A stretch of DNA of 7,770 nucleotides from an uncultured Planctomycetaceae bacterium (GCA_903823545.1 CAIJTL010001133.1:1-7770), one strand, 5' to 3'. Counted from the first letter of the stretch, positions 1-6,677 are shown. Made by a program: numbers and translations. The notes: generated by a model from the letters alone, not told the origin.

Positions 1-258
1 AATACGTGGTATGCCACCACTGCACCGATCAATTTCAACACCTGCCCAGGTACCCAGGGCTACAATGGTTTGGGCGGCAATGGATGCAACATGCGAAATG
101 AATGGAGAACTTCGATGGGCTTTAAATCTCGCCATGCTGGAGGGGCTCATTTCTTGATGGGTGATGGCACTGTGCGGTTCATCAACCAAAACATCAGCTA
201 CGATACTTATCAACGATTGGGTGGCCGAAATGAAAACCTCCCTGTTGGCGATTTCTAA
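1..258 (+). CDS. DUF1559 (SBP_bac_10) prepilin-like protein, 3' end only
   Basis: The reading frame is open from base 1 to the TAA at 256-258, so only the last 85 residues of a gene starting outside the window are visible. They carry the C-terminal signature of the planctomycete DUF1559 family: a His-x-Gly-Gly-Ala stretch (local residues 45-49) followed by an Asp-Gly-Thr-Val-Arg-Phe block (55-60) and a short tail ending in a 'YQRLGGRNENLPVGDF'-type sequence. Complete family members start with a type IV pilin-like cleavage/methylation segment and are thought to be exported or surface proteins of unknown function; that N-terminus is not in view. The gene is closed by the intrinsic terminator at 302-333, so it is probably transcribed separately from the TPR gene downstream. 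Family assignment is confident, function is not known. Confidence 0.92.
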   Translation, partial: NTWYATTAPINFNTCPGTQGYNGLGGNGCNMRNEWRTSMGFKSRHAGGAHFLMGDGTVRFINQNISYDTYQRLGGRNENLPVGDF

Positions 259-301
259 TGCTTATTACAAATGGGGCTTAGTTTTCTGCAGGGTTTCAAT
301 C

Positions 302-333
302 AATTAACCGGTCGCTTTCGCGACCGGTTAATT
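302..333 (+). terminator. Rho-independent terminator after the DUF1559 gene
   Basis: A perfect 14-base-pair stem (302-315 pairs with 320-333) closes a four-base TTTC loop and is followed by a short T-rich stretch (TTATTTG). The lower stem is A/T and the upper stem is GC-rich. It starts 43 bases after the DUF1559 stop codon, as expected for that gene's terminator. The symmetric A/T foot could let it also work on the opposite strand, but no - strand gene ends here. Confidence 0.88.
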
Positions 334-352
334 TTATTTGTAGTAACCCGAA

Positions 353-420
353 AGCATGAGCGAGGGCAAGCATTTCTCGCGAATTCCATCTCACATGGAA
401 CAGTCGCCCTCGCTCACGCT
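353..420. repeat. Imperfect inverted repeat with TGAGCGAGGGC arms
   Basis: The arms TGAGCGAGGGC (357-367) and GCCCTCGCTCA (406-416) are exact reverse complements. The stem extends outward by three more pairs after one mismatch (353-355 with 418-420), giving 14 pairs around a 38-base central segment. There is no T-run after the right arm, so it does not look like a terminator. A similar motif (AACCCGAAGCG-TGAGCGAGGG) recurs in intergenic DNA of Pirellulales genomes as I remember them, and bases 345-367 resemble it. That suggests a dispersed palindromic repeat, but copy number cannot be seen from this window. Confidence 0.6.
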
Positions 421-690
421 CTTTGAAGTCGCGCTATTTGTTTGGCGTTTTTCAGCCATAAAACGCGGTTTTTCTGAAATGGCTTGCACAAAATTCTGTT
501 GTCTGGGGTGCTAAAAACTCAAGTACACTTCGTTTTTCACATATTTGTCACTTGGAAATAGCGCAACTTCAAAGCTCACGCTTCAAGTTGCTTTCAAATG
601 TGTCATTCTCGCACGCTCACAGAATAGTCATCCATTTTGCCGATCGAACGCCCAACGCTGGCATCAAATTCGTGTGTCGCAACTGCCAAC

Positions 691-695
691 AGGTG
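691..695 (+). promoter_or_regulatory. Candidate ribosome binding site for the TPR gene
   Basis: AGGTG lies eight bases before the ATG at 704. It is one of the few Shine-Dalgarno-like sites in the window and supports choosing 704 as the start over the in-frame TTG at 545. Confidence 0.45.
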
Positions 696-703
696 TCGAA
701 TCC

Positions 704-1909
704 ATGACCGCGACTGTGTTCCGTCTGCGAAACTTCTTGCTGATGATCTTTGGACTAGCTCTGTCTTGTGGGGTCGCCTGGCTCTGGTGGCCACCTCTAA
801 CGCCGAGGGAGCAGTTTCAGCGGGGGCTGAACGCTGTCGCGCGGAACAACTGGCGAGAAGTGCTGCGATCGGCGGATCGGCTGAAGGGTCGAAGCGAATT
901 CGCCTCAGAAGAGCATTTGTTGCGCGGCATTTATTGGCTGAAGTCCAACCAACCGACCTCGGCGCTCAAGCAGTTTGGTTTGGTGGATCCGGTCGGAGAC
1001 GTTCGCGAACCTGCATTGCTCTATGCCGGAGAGGCCCTGTATCGACTGGACCGTCTGTCGGAGGCGATGCGATTGTTTGCGACCCTGGCTTTCGAACAAC
1101 CCGGACATGTGGATTCCCATCGCTGGCTCGCGGCGATCGCCTACGATTTGGGAGACTACAATCGATCTATGGACGAATTGGGCATCGTGATCCGCCTGGC
1201 TCCGTCCGACTACCATCCGTATGTGTTGAAAGGACAGATGGAGTTCGATTTGGAACAGTATCGGTCGTCGATCGAAGACTATGCGCGGGCCGTCGCCGCG
1301 AATCCGCCGAACGATGTTCTGGAGGAAATCTTGCCGGCCTTGGCTTGCGCCCAGATGCAAAACCGGGACTATTCTGCCGCGCTGATAACTTTGGCGCTTG
1401 GCCCTCGTACTGCCAGAAGCCTGGCCCTTCAGGCCGAATGCCAATCGAGTTTGGGCAACGATGCAAGCGTGCGAAAACTGATCGCGGACGCCGAGGCAAT
1501 GGATCCGGAACAACCCGATATGCTCCGGTTGCTGGGACGACTGGAACTGGATTCTGGGCGTCCCGAAGCTGCCGTTGCGCCGCTCCGTTCGGTTCTGGTG
1601 CGTGATCCCCAGGACCATGAAACCCGTTATCAATTTTCTCAGGCGTTGCGTCTGTCGGGAAAAGCTGCAGAGGCAGACGCGGAAGCACTCCGCTCGGCTC
1701 AAACGCTTGAACTGAAAGCTCGGTTGGCGAAACTGACGCAGGACGCCATCGCACGGCCCAATGACGCAGTGGTGCGCGAACAGATGGCAAAGTTATGCGA
1801 TCAACTTGGTAAAGGGCAGTTGGCCGCCTCGTGGAGAAAGGCTGCAGCCGCCTGCCGTCAACTGCACCCCAACGCCGCGCCTGAGGCGACGACTCCCGCA
1901 ACTCGGTAG
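704..1909 (+). CDS. Membrane-anchored tetratricopeptide-repeat (TPR) protein
   Basis: This 401-residue protein begins with a short basic tip and one hydrophobic segment (about residues 10-30, ending in a Trp-Trp-Pro-Pro) that looks like a signal anchor. The rest would face the periplasm. The remainder is alpha-helical and built of TPR-like units: recognisable repeats run at about 103-136, 137-170, 171-203, 272-305 and 306-339, with the typical small residue-Leu/Tyr-Gly-Ala pattern (for example 'YAGEALYRLDRLSEAMRLF'). A low-complexity Ala/Thr/Pro tail ends the protein. TPR domains bind other proteins; the partner is unknown. The ATG at 704 was chosen because it places the anchor at the N-terminus and has an AGGTG upstream; the longer frame from 545 adds non-conserved-looking sequence. 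It converges on the SCO/FG-GAP gene with 80 bases between stops. In planctomycetes TPR proteins often neighbour FG-GAP/ASPIC proteins, so a functional link is possible but is inference. Confidence 0.85.
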   Translation: MTATVFRLRNFLLMIFGLALSCGVAWLWWPPLTPREQFQRGLNAVARNNWREVLRSADRLKGRSEFASEEHLLRGIYWLKSNQPTSALKQFGLVDPVGDVREPALLYAGEALYRLDRLSEAMRLFATLAFEQPGHVDSHRWLAAIAYDLGDYNRSMDELGIVIRLAPSDYHPYVLKGQMEFDLEQYRSSIEDYARAVAANPPNDVLEEILPALACAQMQNRDYSAALITLALGPRTARSLALQAECQSSLGNDASVRKLIADAEAMDPEQPDMLRLLGRLELDSGRPEAAVAPLRSVLVRDPQDHETRYQFSQALRLSGKAAEADAEALRSAQTLELKARLAKLTQDAIARPNDAVVREQMAKLCDQLGKGQLAASWRKAAAACRQLHPNAAPEATTPATR

Positions 1910-1989
1910 CGCAGCGAAGCCGCAACAAGTGCGGTGAAATGCACCACAATGTCCAACTCAGGCCCAATAATGACCTGCGCAGACGGAGC

Positions 1990-4563
1990 CTATTCTTCGA
2001 CGATTTGTAGGTTCTGATTCGTGTCTATTGGCCCGTTGACGGTCTGACTCGAACCGCCCGGCCAGCGGACGGCGATTTTATCGACTCTCTGGGCGTCACC
2101 GAGTCCGAAATAGAGTGGGAGTGAACTTTGCGACAGGTAACCGGATTGTCCGTCATGCACCTGGGTCAATACCCGGTCTCCCAGCGTGACTTCGACCGTT
2201 GCCCCCAAGCCGTCGCGATTGGATCGCGTTCCGCGCAATTGCACGGCGAGATACCGCAGATCGGGATGCCGTTCGTTGAGACTGCTGATCAGCACCATCG
2301 GCGGTGAGTTGAAATCGTTGGTGACAATATCTAGGTCGCCGTCGCGGTCGAGATCAAAGATCACCGCCGAGCGAGTGCCGACCGCTCCCCAAACCGTGAT
2401 CTTTCCATCGCGTCCCTGGCTGAGATGGTGTTTCGCGTCGGCTCCGGAGCAGTCGAGCTCAAACCAGGGGACGGCAGTCCGGCCCGCTCGCCTGGGTTCG
2501 ATCCCGAGAATGAACTCCGCGTCGCGGAACTGCTTTCCATGCTCATTGATCAGCACCGAGTTTGGGTGATACCGATACGGATAATTCATGCAAGAAGCGA
2601 TGAATAGATCCTGAAATCCATCGGCATTCAAATCGCCGATGCTCGGTCCCCAGGGCCAAAAGTTGTCCGCGTTGACGTCCGTGGCGACCTCCCGGTAGCG
2701 ACCGGTGTCTTCGCATTCATACAGGGCGCTTCCCAGGATGTTTTTTCCCGGAACTCGGCTTTGCAAATACGATTCCGGCATGAACTTGGGCGGCACACGT
2801 TTCTTTTCATCGGGGCCGAGGATGCCCTTGTCAAGCTGCCACATGTCGGCGTGCATATTCGTAATGTAGAGATCCATTCGGCCGTCGTTGTTGTAATCGA
2901 ACGACTTCACCCCCATGCCGCCCCACACTGCGGCCGGAAACATTGTTCGGCTGCGGTCTTCAAATCGTTTCCCTTCGATGTTTTCAAAGTAAACATCGTT
3001 GCCCTGCATATTCAGTACATAGAGGTCAATCCAGCCGTCGCCGTTGGCATCCAGTGGCGTTGCGTCCCCCGACCAGCCCCGATGCGTGAAACCGGTTTCG
3101 TCGGACACATCGCGAAACTGATTGTTGCCTTCGTTGTGATACAAAATGCTGCGTTCGGACAAGGAGGCGAACAGATGCCCTGCGAAGGATTTGTCCGTGC
3201 CGATGTAGTACGGAAACTCCTTCTTCTCTGGATTGCCGGTGTAGCCGATCGTTTCGGTCGTGAACTTGCCGACATTGGTGACGAGCAAGTCCAGACGCCC
3301 ATCGCGGTCATAGTCAAAAAAGTCGGCGGCGGACGAATGGCCGCTGTAAGTCAGCCCCGCGCCCTCGGTCCGATCCTCAAAATGCCCCTGGCCGTTGTTG
3401 ACGAAGAATGCATTGCCATGACGGGTCGTGGTGACATACAGGTCCGGATCTCCGTCGTTGTCGGTATCCGCGAAGGAGGCCGCCACGCTGACCCGCCCCT
3501 CCAAACCGACGCCGGCAGCTACGGTGATGTTCTCGAAACGTCCGTCCCCCAGGTTGCGATAGAGCTGGTTCCCGCCCACTTGACTCGTGAAATACAAATC
3601 GAACAAACCGTCGCCATCTATATCCGCCGCTGCAACGCAGTTCGCATGGTCATAATGATTACTCTTGAAGTCTTTAGCGGCGTCGGCGACGGGCCGATCG
3701 ATAAACTCAATGCCGCTACGTTCAATCTGATCTTCAAACCGAAAGTCATGGAACGCCAGGATCTGGTCAGCCGTAGCCAATTGGGCCGATTGCCGCTGCT
3801 CCATCCAGGGAGGATCGAAAATATCACCTTTCACGCCGATCTGGACAGGATCCGGCGCATCCAACACAGGTTCGGACAGTACCAATTGGATGTCTTCTAA
3901 CAGTTTGACGGAGTCCTCATTCGACAAACTTTCGTAGACCCCACGTACGCGAGATTGTGCGTCGACCAGCACGAACCGAGAACTATGCGTGATCGGATTG
4001 GCCGTGTCGTCGGCATTATCGGCTACGGGAAACTTGAAGCCTTCTTTGCTGATTCGCCGTAGTTCCCCACGATCTCCGGTCAGGAACTTCCAGCGGGTTG
4101 AGTCCGCTTTATGTTGGTCCGCATATTCCAGTAAACGGGTGGGAGTATCGCGTTCCGGATCAACGGTGATGCTGAGAAATCGGACGCGGTTGCCATGCGG
4201 CCAGCGGCCGATGCGCGTCTGCAACTCGGCGAGCTTGGCCGTCTGACGAGGGCAAGTAGCCTGACAATGAGTGAAGAAAAAGTTGGCAATCCAGACCCTC
4301 CCGACGAGTTCACGGCTGGGAAACTTCTCGCCGTTTTGATCTGTCAATTCAAACTCTGGCGTGCCGAACAGCACGGGGGGCTTCATCGTCGTCGCAGAGG
4401 AGTTATTCGGTGCGACCGCGCCTTCCTTTTCAATTGGGTTCGCCGCCGATGGAACGGCTGGCTTGATCTTTGGAGTACCGCCCGAGGGGGCCGGCCGACC
4501 GCACGAACCGCTGCTCAAAAGGATGAGTCCGCAGACGGCGAAGGAGTGCCATGTTTTTTCCAT
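1990..4563 (-). CDS. Secreted SCO1/SenC - FG-GAP/VCBS - ASPIC/UnbV fusion protein
   Basis: This 857-residue protein combines three modules. Residues 1-21 form a signal peptide with a possible but weak lipobox (Ser-Gly-Ser-Cys21); a Pro/Ala linker follows. Residues about 62-230 are a SCO1/SenC thioredoxin-like domain. It keeps the copper/thiol residues Cys100 and Cys104 (CQATCP, the usual CPxxCP without the first Pro), the conserved VDPERDTP block and the distal His193. Residues about 310-750 hold seven calcium-loop FG-GAP/VCBS repeats of the form DxDxDGxxDL (starting near 314, 366, 417, 504, 556, 644 and 737), predicting a beta-propeller. Residues about 771-842 are an ASPIC/UnbV (CRTAC1-type) domain ending in a 'RWPGGSSQTV' motif. 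It should act outside the cytoplasmic membrane. The ATG at 4563 is chosen because it starts the signal peptide directly; the frame stays open to 4713, but that would overlap the gene upstream and bury the signal. It lies 91 bases downstream of the COX2-like gene on the same strand. Domain calls are firm; substrate and role are unknown. Confidence 0.9.
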   Translation of the reverse strand: MEKTWHSFAVCGLILLSSGSCGRPAPSGGTPKIKPAVPSAANPIEKEGAVAPNNSSATTMKPPVLFGTPEFELTDQNGEKFPSRELVGRVWIANFFFTHCQATCPRQTAKLAELQTRIGRWPHGNRVRFLSITVDPERDTPTRLLEYADQHKADSTRWKFLTGDRGELRRISKEGFKFPVADNADDTANPITHSSRFVLVDAQSRVRGVYESLSNEDSVKLLEDIQLVLSEPVLDAPDPVQIGVKGDIFDPPWMEQRQSAQLATADQILAFHDFRFEDQIERSGIEFIDRPVADAAKDFKSNHYDHANCVAAADIDGDGLFDLYFTSQVGGNQLYRNLGDGRFENITVAAGVGLEGRVSVAASFADTDNDGDPDLYVTTTRHGNAFFVNNGQGHFEDRTEGAGLTYSGHSSAADFFDYDRDGRLDLLVTNVGKFTTETIGYTGNPEKKEFPYYIGTDKSFAGHLFASLSERSILYHNEGNNQFRDVSDETGFTHRGWSGDATPLDANGDGWIDLYVLNMQGNDVYFENIEGKRFEDRSRTMFPAAVWGGMGVKSFDYNNDGRMDLYITNMHADMWQLDKGILGPDEKKRVPPKFMPESYLQSRVPGKNILGSALYECEDTGRYREVATDVNADNFWPWGPSIGDLNADGFQDLFIASCMNYPYRYHPNSVLINEHGKQFRDAEFILGIEPRRAGRTAVPWFELDCSGADAKHHLSQGRDGKITVWGAVGTRSAVIFDLDRDGDLDIVTNDFNSPPMVLISSLNERHPDLRYLAVQLRGTRSNRDGLGATVEVTLGDRVLTQVHDGQSGYLSQSSLPLYFGLGDAQRVDKIAVRWPGGSSQTVNGPIDTNQNLQIVEE

Positions 4564-4654
4564 GACTTGGCTGCGGCGAAAAGAACAGTCAACGGTCAGC
4601 AACATAGTGCTTTGTACTTTCGTAACTCGAAACGATAGCTGAGACTTGGCGAAG

Positions 4655-5188
4655 TCAAAGAGGGGCGTTCTTCCGTATAAGCCAAGCAAGGAACTGCTCA
4701 CGCGATTCAACAACTAATTGCACAGAGTTCCCCCCCGCCCCCCCCGGCAGCCCACACAATTCTTCACCGATCATAGGAACGAGTCCAACTCGTGTGGGGC
4801 GGAACGCCATACGGAACTCCAGGTCTGGAATGGCGATCTCCTTTAGGCCGAGCTCCGGAATTGCCAGAGTGTAGATGTAATCCGTACTTTTCAGAATGAG
4901 GACCACCTCTGTGTCGAGCGGCACATGAAGCTGAGATTCGGCTAGCAGATCGTCGATTGCGAGAAATGTACCGTCAATCATCGGGTAGGCTGCGCGCCAT
5001 CGATGCTTGGTTCCTGTGAGCTGAATGAACAGAGGCTCAGAAATCGTTGCTATCGCCGCATCGTCGTCTTCTGTTTGATCGGGAAGTCTTGCCATACTGT
5101 GCGAGTGGCATCCTCCAGCCAGACAAAGAGAAGCAATGCCCCAGCGGGCCGAACTGATCACGCTTTTGCAGCGAGTCTTGAATGTCAT
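4655..5188 (-). CDS. COX2-like cupredoxin lipoprotein with degenerate CuA site
   Basis: This 177-residue protein starts with a signal peptide and a lipobox-like Leu-Ala-Gly-Gly-Cys27, so it is probably a lipoprotein without the two transmembrane helices of true subunit II. Residues about 48-172 follow the periplasmic domain of cytochrome c oxidase subunit II: 'QLTGTKHRWRAAYP' matches the Trp-containing QVTGxQWWWxxxYP block, 'LHVPLDTEVVLILKSTDYIY' the HVPxGxPV block, 'TLAIPELGLKEIAIP' the FWVPELxxKxDAIP block, and 'VQLVVESREQFLAWL' the C-terminal block. By hand alignment the CuA ligands are mostly lost: first His to Tyr106, first Cys to Gly141, last His to Gly149, Met to Gly152. Only Cys145 and Glu143 remain. 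A CuA centre therefore seems impossible. It sits immediately upstream of a SCO-domain gene, the family that normally metallates CuA. No clear Shine-Dalgarno precedes the ATG. A G8-C-G7 run encodes residues 148-153. Confidence is good for a real gene and moderate for the fold, which rests on recalled motifs. Confidence 0.75.
   Translation of the reverse strand: MTFKTRCKSVISSARWGIASLCLAGGCHSHSMARLPDQTEDDDAAIATISEPLFIQLTGTKHRWRAAYPMIDGTFLAIDDLLAESQLHVPLDTEVVLILKSTDYIYTLAIPELGLKEIAIPDLEFRMAFRPTRVGLVPMIGEELCGLPGGAGGNSVQLVVESREQFLAWLIRKNAPL
4730..4745 (-). repeat. Long homopolymer tract (C7-G-C8 on + strand)
   Basis: Seven C (4730-4736), one G, then eight C (4738-4745) lie inside the COX2-like gene; on the coding strand this is G8-C-G7, read as Gly/Ala codons 148-153. 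Sequence on both sides is in the same frame and both sides match the COX2 pattern, so the frame as given is intact. Such runs are prone to replication slippage and to sequencing or assembly length errors. Confidence 0.85.
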
Positions 5189-5429
5189 CTGATTCTGTTC
5201 GCTTCACCGAGAGGTAACCGTTCATGCCCCCCGGCAGTAGTGGCGGAAATGGCTGTTGTGTGAAATGAGCTTTTACGGCCGTGAAAAGGTAATCGTAGAT
5301 CGAGCGGTTTTGGAAGCAGCAGGTTTCGGAGACGAACGGCTTGTCTTTCAACGATTGCAGATTGTCTCGCCCGGAGGCGAGTACGCTTCGGGCAAGGCTT
5401 TTAGTTTCATCTCGGTCATCGGGAACCAT
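5037..5429 (-). CDS. Doubtful small hypothetical ORF
   Basis: An ATG at 5429, 26 bases after the NagA-family stop, opens a 130-codon frame with no recognised family. For the part before the next gene (5189-5429) the composition is mildly coding-like: first codon position most GC-rich, second least, by a rough hand count. The last 152 bases overlap the signal peptide and N-terminus of the COX2-like gene in another frame, which is much longer than normal gene overlaps and there the sequence turns Arg/Ser-rich. Possible readings are a genuine small gene, a remnant of a decayed gene whose end was lost by frameshift, or chance. Residues about 30-77 ('CCFQNRSIYDYLFTAVKAHF' and what follows) look most protein-like. 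I do not recognise it and assign no function. Confidence 0.25.
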   Translation of the reverse strand: MVPDDRDETKSLARSVLASGRDNLQSLKDKPFVSETCCFQNRSIYDYLFTAVKAHFTQQPFPPLLPGGMNGYLSVKRTESDDIQDSLQKRDQFGPLGHCFSLSGWRMPLAQYGKTSRSNRRRRCGDSNDF

Positions 5430-5455
5430 TCCGAATGAAAAGGCGGCGTGATGGC

Positions 5456-6655
5456 TTACGATGTTTTCAGTTCAACCCCGTCGATAAACACGCGTCGCAC
5501 GTTCAATGCGCGATCAAACACAATCACATCCGCTTGTTTGCCGCGTTCGAGGCTCCCGAGTTCGCGGTCTCGCCCCGCGATTCGAGCCGGTGTGAGCGAA
5601 GCCATGCGGATCACTTCCCACAAAGGTCGGCTAGTGAGGTTGAGGAAAGTGCGGATCATGTGGTCCATGCCCATGACGCTTGACGCCAATGCGGAGCCGT
5701 CCGGCAACATGCCAACTCCATCTCGTTTGATGAGTGGCTCGCCACCGATTTGCGGGCCAATCATGTAACTGCCGTCAGGCATGTCTAACGCTCGACTACA
5801 ATCGGTGACCAATGCGAGGCGGTCCGGGCCTTTGATCTTCAGGGCGAGTTTCAGCAATCCAGCGTCGAGATGTTTTCCGTCGGCGATGACTTCGGTTGTG
5901 AGTTCGTCGTAGTAAAGCGTTGCTTCGAGTACTCCGCCTTGCATTGGATACATTTGAAATTGGCGCAATTTGCTCTTGTCTGACATTGCGCAGAATAGAT
6001 GGTCGACGTGTCGCACGCCCCACTCATTGACCGCTTCCGTCATTTGGTCGAAGGTCGCCCAAGAGTGGCCGACATTAGTGCGGACGCCTTTTGCCTTGCA
6101 GGCCAGGGCGAACTCTTTCGCTCCTTCGATTTCCGGCGCAATGGTCGCAGTGACTAAGTCGTCGGCATATTCCAGGTACTGCAAGTACTCGTCCTTGATT
6201 GCTGGACGAATTGGCCCTCCCGGATGTGCGCCGCGAGCCTCATACCGAAAGTACGGCCCATAGAAATGAGCCCCCATCACACGCGAGCCGTTTGGTTCCG
6301 GCGCGTGGCGGAATTGTCGAGTTAGCTCAAGCGTTGCCAGGATTTGCTCGTGAGTTGCAACGGTCGTTGTCACCGCCAATCGAGTGGTTCCGTGGCGTGC
6401 GTGAGCACGCAGTGCGAGGCGAAACGCCTCCTCGGTTCCATCCATAAAATCTCCACCCGCTCCTCCATGCACGTGCAGTTCCACGAAGCCTGGAGCGAGA
6501 TAGCCGTCACCTGCATCGAGCACGATTGCGTCCGGCGGCAGCGCATCATTAATGCCGATGACATCGGCGATGCGGTCTTCTCTGACGATGACCGCGCCTC
6601 GTTCGATGCGATCGGGAAGAATAAGTTGACCACGAAAAACGAGAGGCGAAGTCAT
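5456..6655 (-). CDS. nagA: NagA-family amidohydrolase (GlcNAc-6-phosphate deacetylase-like), variant active site
   Basis: This 399-residue protein has the length and order of motifs of N-acetylglucosamine-6-phosphate deacetylases, cytoplasmic metal-dependent hydrolases of the amidohydrolase superfamily that remove acetate from GlcNAc-6-P. Seen in order: a small beta domain, the PGFVELHVHGGAG metal motif (His61, His63), 'GAHFYGPYFRYEARGAHPGG' (128-147), VGHSWATFDQM with His197, 'VRHVDHLFCAMS' with His219, 'IADGKHLD' with His262, the LVTD motif with Asp284 as the expected catalytic acid, and the C-terminal LGSLERGKQADVIVFD block. Two positions are unusual: the Glu of the family's HxEGPF motif, a metal ligand in characterised enzymes, is Tyr132, and the Asn of HLFNAM is Cys222. 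So substrate or metal use may differ. The frame is open to 6763, but the ATG at 6655 begins the conserved 'MTSPLVFRGQ' part and leaves a 22-base gap to the DUF1501 gene, with which it is probably co-transcribed. No Shine-Dalgarno is evident. Family firm; the exact reaction is uncertain. Confidence 0.85.
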   Translation of the reverse strand: MTSPLVFRGQLILPDRIERGAVIVREDRIADVIGINDALPPDAIVLDAGDGYLAPGFVELHVHGGAGGDFMDGTEEAFRLALRAHARHGTTRLAVTTTVATHEQILATLELTRQFRHAPEPNGSRVMGAHFYGPYFRYEARGAHPGGPIRPAIKDEYLQYLEYADDLVTATIAPEIEGAKEFALACKAKGVRTNVGHSWATFDQMTEAVNEWGVRHVDHLFCAMSDKSKLRQFQMYPMQGGVLEATLYYDELTTEVIADGKHLDAGLLKLALKIKGPDRLALVTDCSRALDMPDGSYMIGPQIGGEPLIKRDGVGMLPDGSALASSVMGMDHMIRTFLNLTSRPLWEVIRMASLTPARIAGRDRELGSLERGKQADVIVFDRALNVRRVFIDGVELKTS

Positions 6656-6677
6656 TGGGGAGGTCTCGCTGTGGTGA

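Larger units (their letters stand above)
259..703. other. Gene-free intergenic region between DUF1559 and TPR genes
   Basis: This stretch of about 445 bases holds the terminator at 302-333 and the inverted repeat at 353-420. An open frame runs through 545-703 into the TPR gene from a TTG codon, but its residues look random and there is no ATG before 704, so it is read as untranslated leader. The promoter of the TPR gene should lie in about 421-690. A TTGCAC at 484-489 resembles a -35 element, but no convincing -10 sits at normal spacing, so no promoter is called. A short hairpin (563-569 with 585-591) lies in the leader without an identifiable role. Confidence 0.6.

Noticed and set aside
484..516. 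Possible sigma-70 or sigma-54 promoter around TTGCAC
   Set aside because: No -10 box at 16-18 bases and no GG-N10-GC pair in the right register.
545..703. N-terminal extension of the TPR protein from a TTG codon
   Set aside because: The extra 53 residues look random and would place the hydrophobic anchor internally; the ATG at 704 has an AGGTG upstream.
637..1605. + strand frame of 322 codons overlapping the TPR gene
   Set aside because: Shifted-frame shadow rich in Arg, Cys and Gly with no domain; the TPR frame has repeat structure and an N-terminal anchor.
905..1967. Two - strand frames opposite the TPR gene
   Set aside because: Composition is Arg/Pro/Ser-rich without recognisable motifs; they are antisense shadows.
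1910..1989. Possible bidirectional terminator between the convergent genes
   Set aside because: Only a five-pair stem (1920-1924 with 1930-1934) and no T-run on either strand.
2761..3900. Long + strand open frame of 379 codons opposite the SCO/FG-GAP gene
   Set aside because: It is antisense to a gene with seven clear DxDxDG repeats; its residues show no motif, and the repeat-rich GC codons opposite explain the lack of stops.
4564..4713. 50-residue N-terminal extension of the SCO fusion
   Set aside because: It would bury the signal peptide and overlap the COX2-like gene's 3' end by 59 bases; the ATG at 4563 starts directly with the signal.
5366..5381. Six-pair hairpin with CGGA/TCCG loop as a terminator for the NagA-like gene
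   Set aside because: Short stem and no U-tract on the - strand; it also lies inside the coding-like small ORF.
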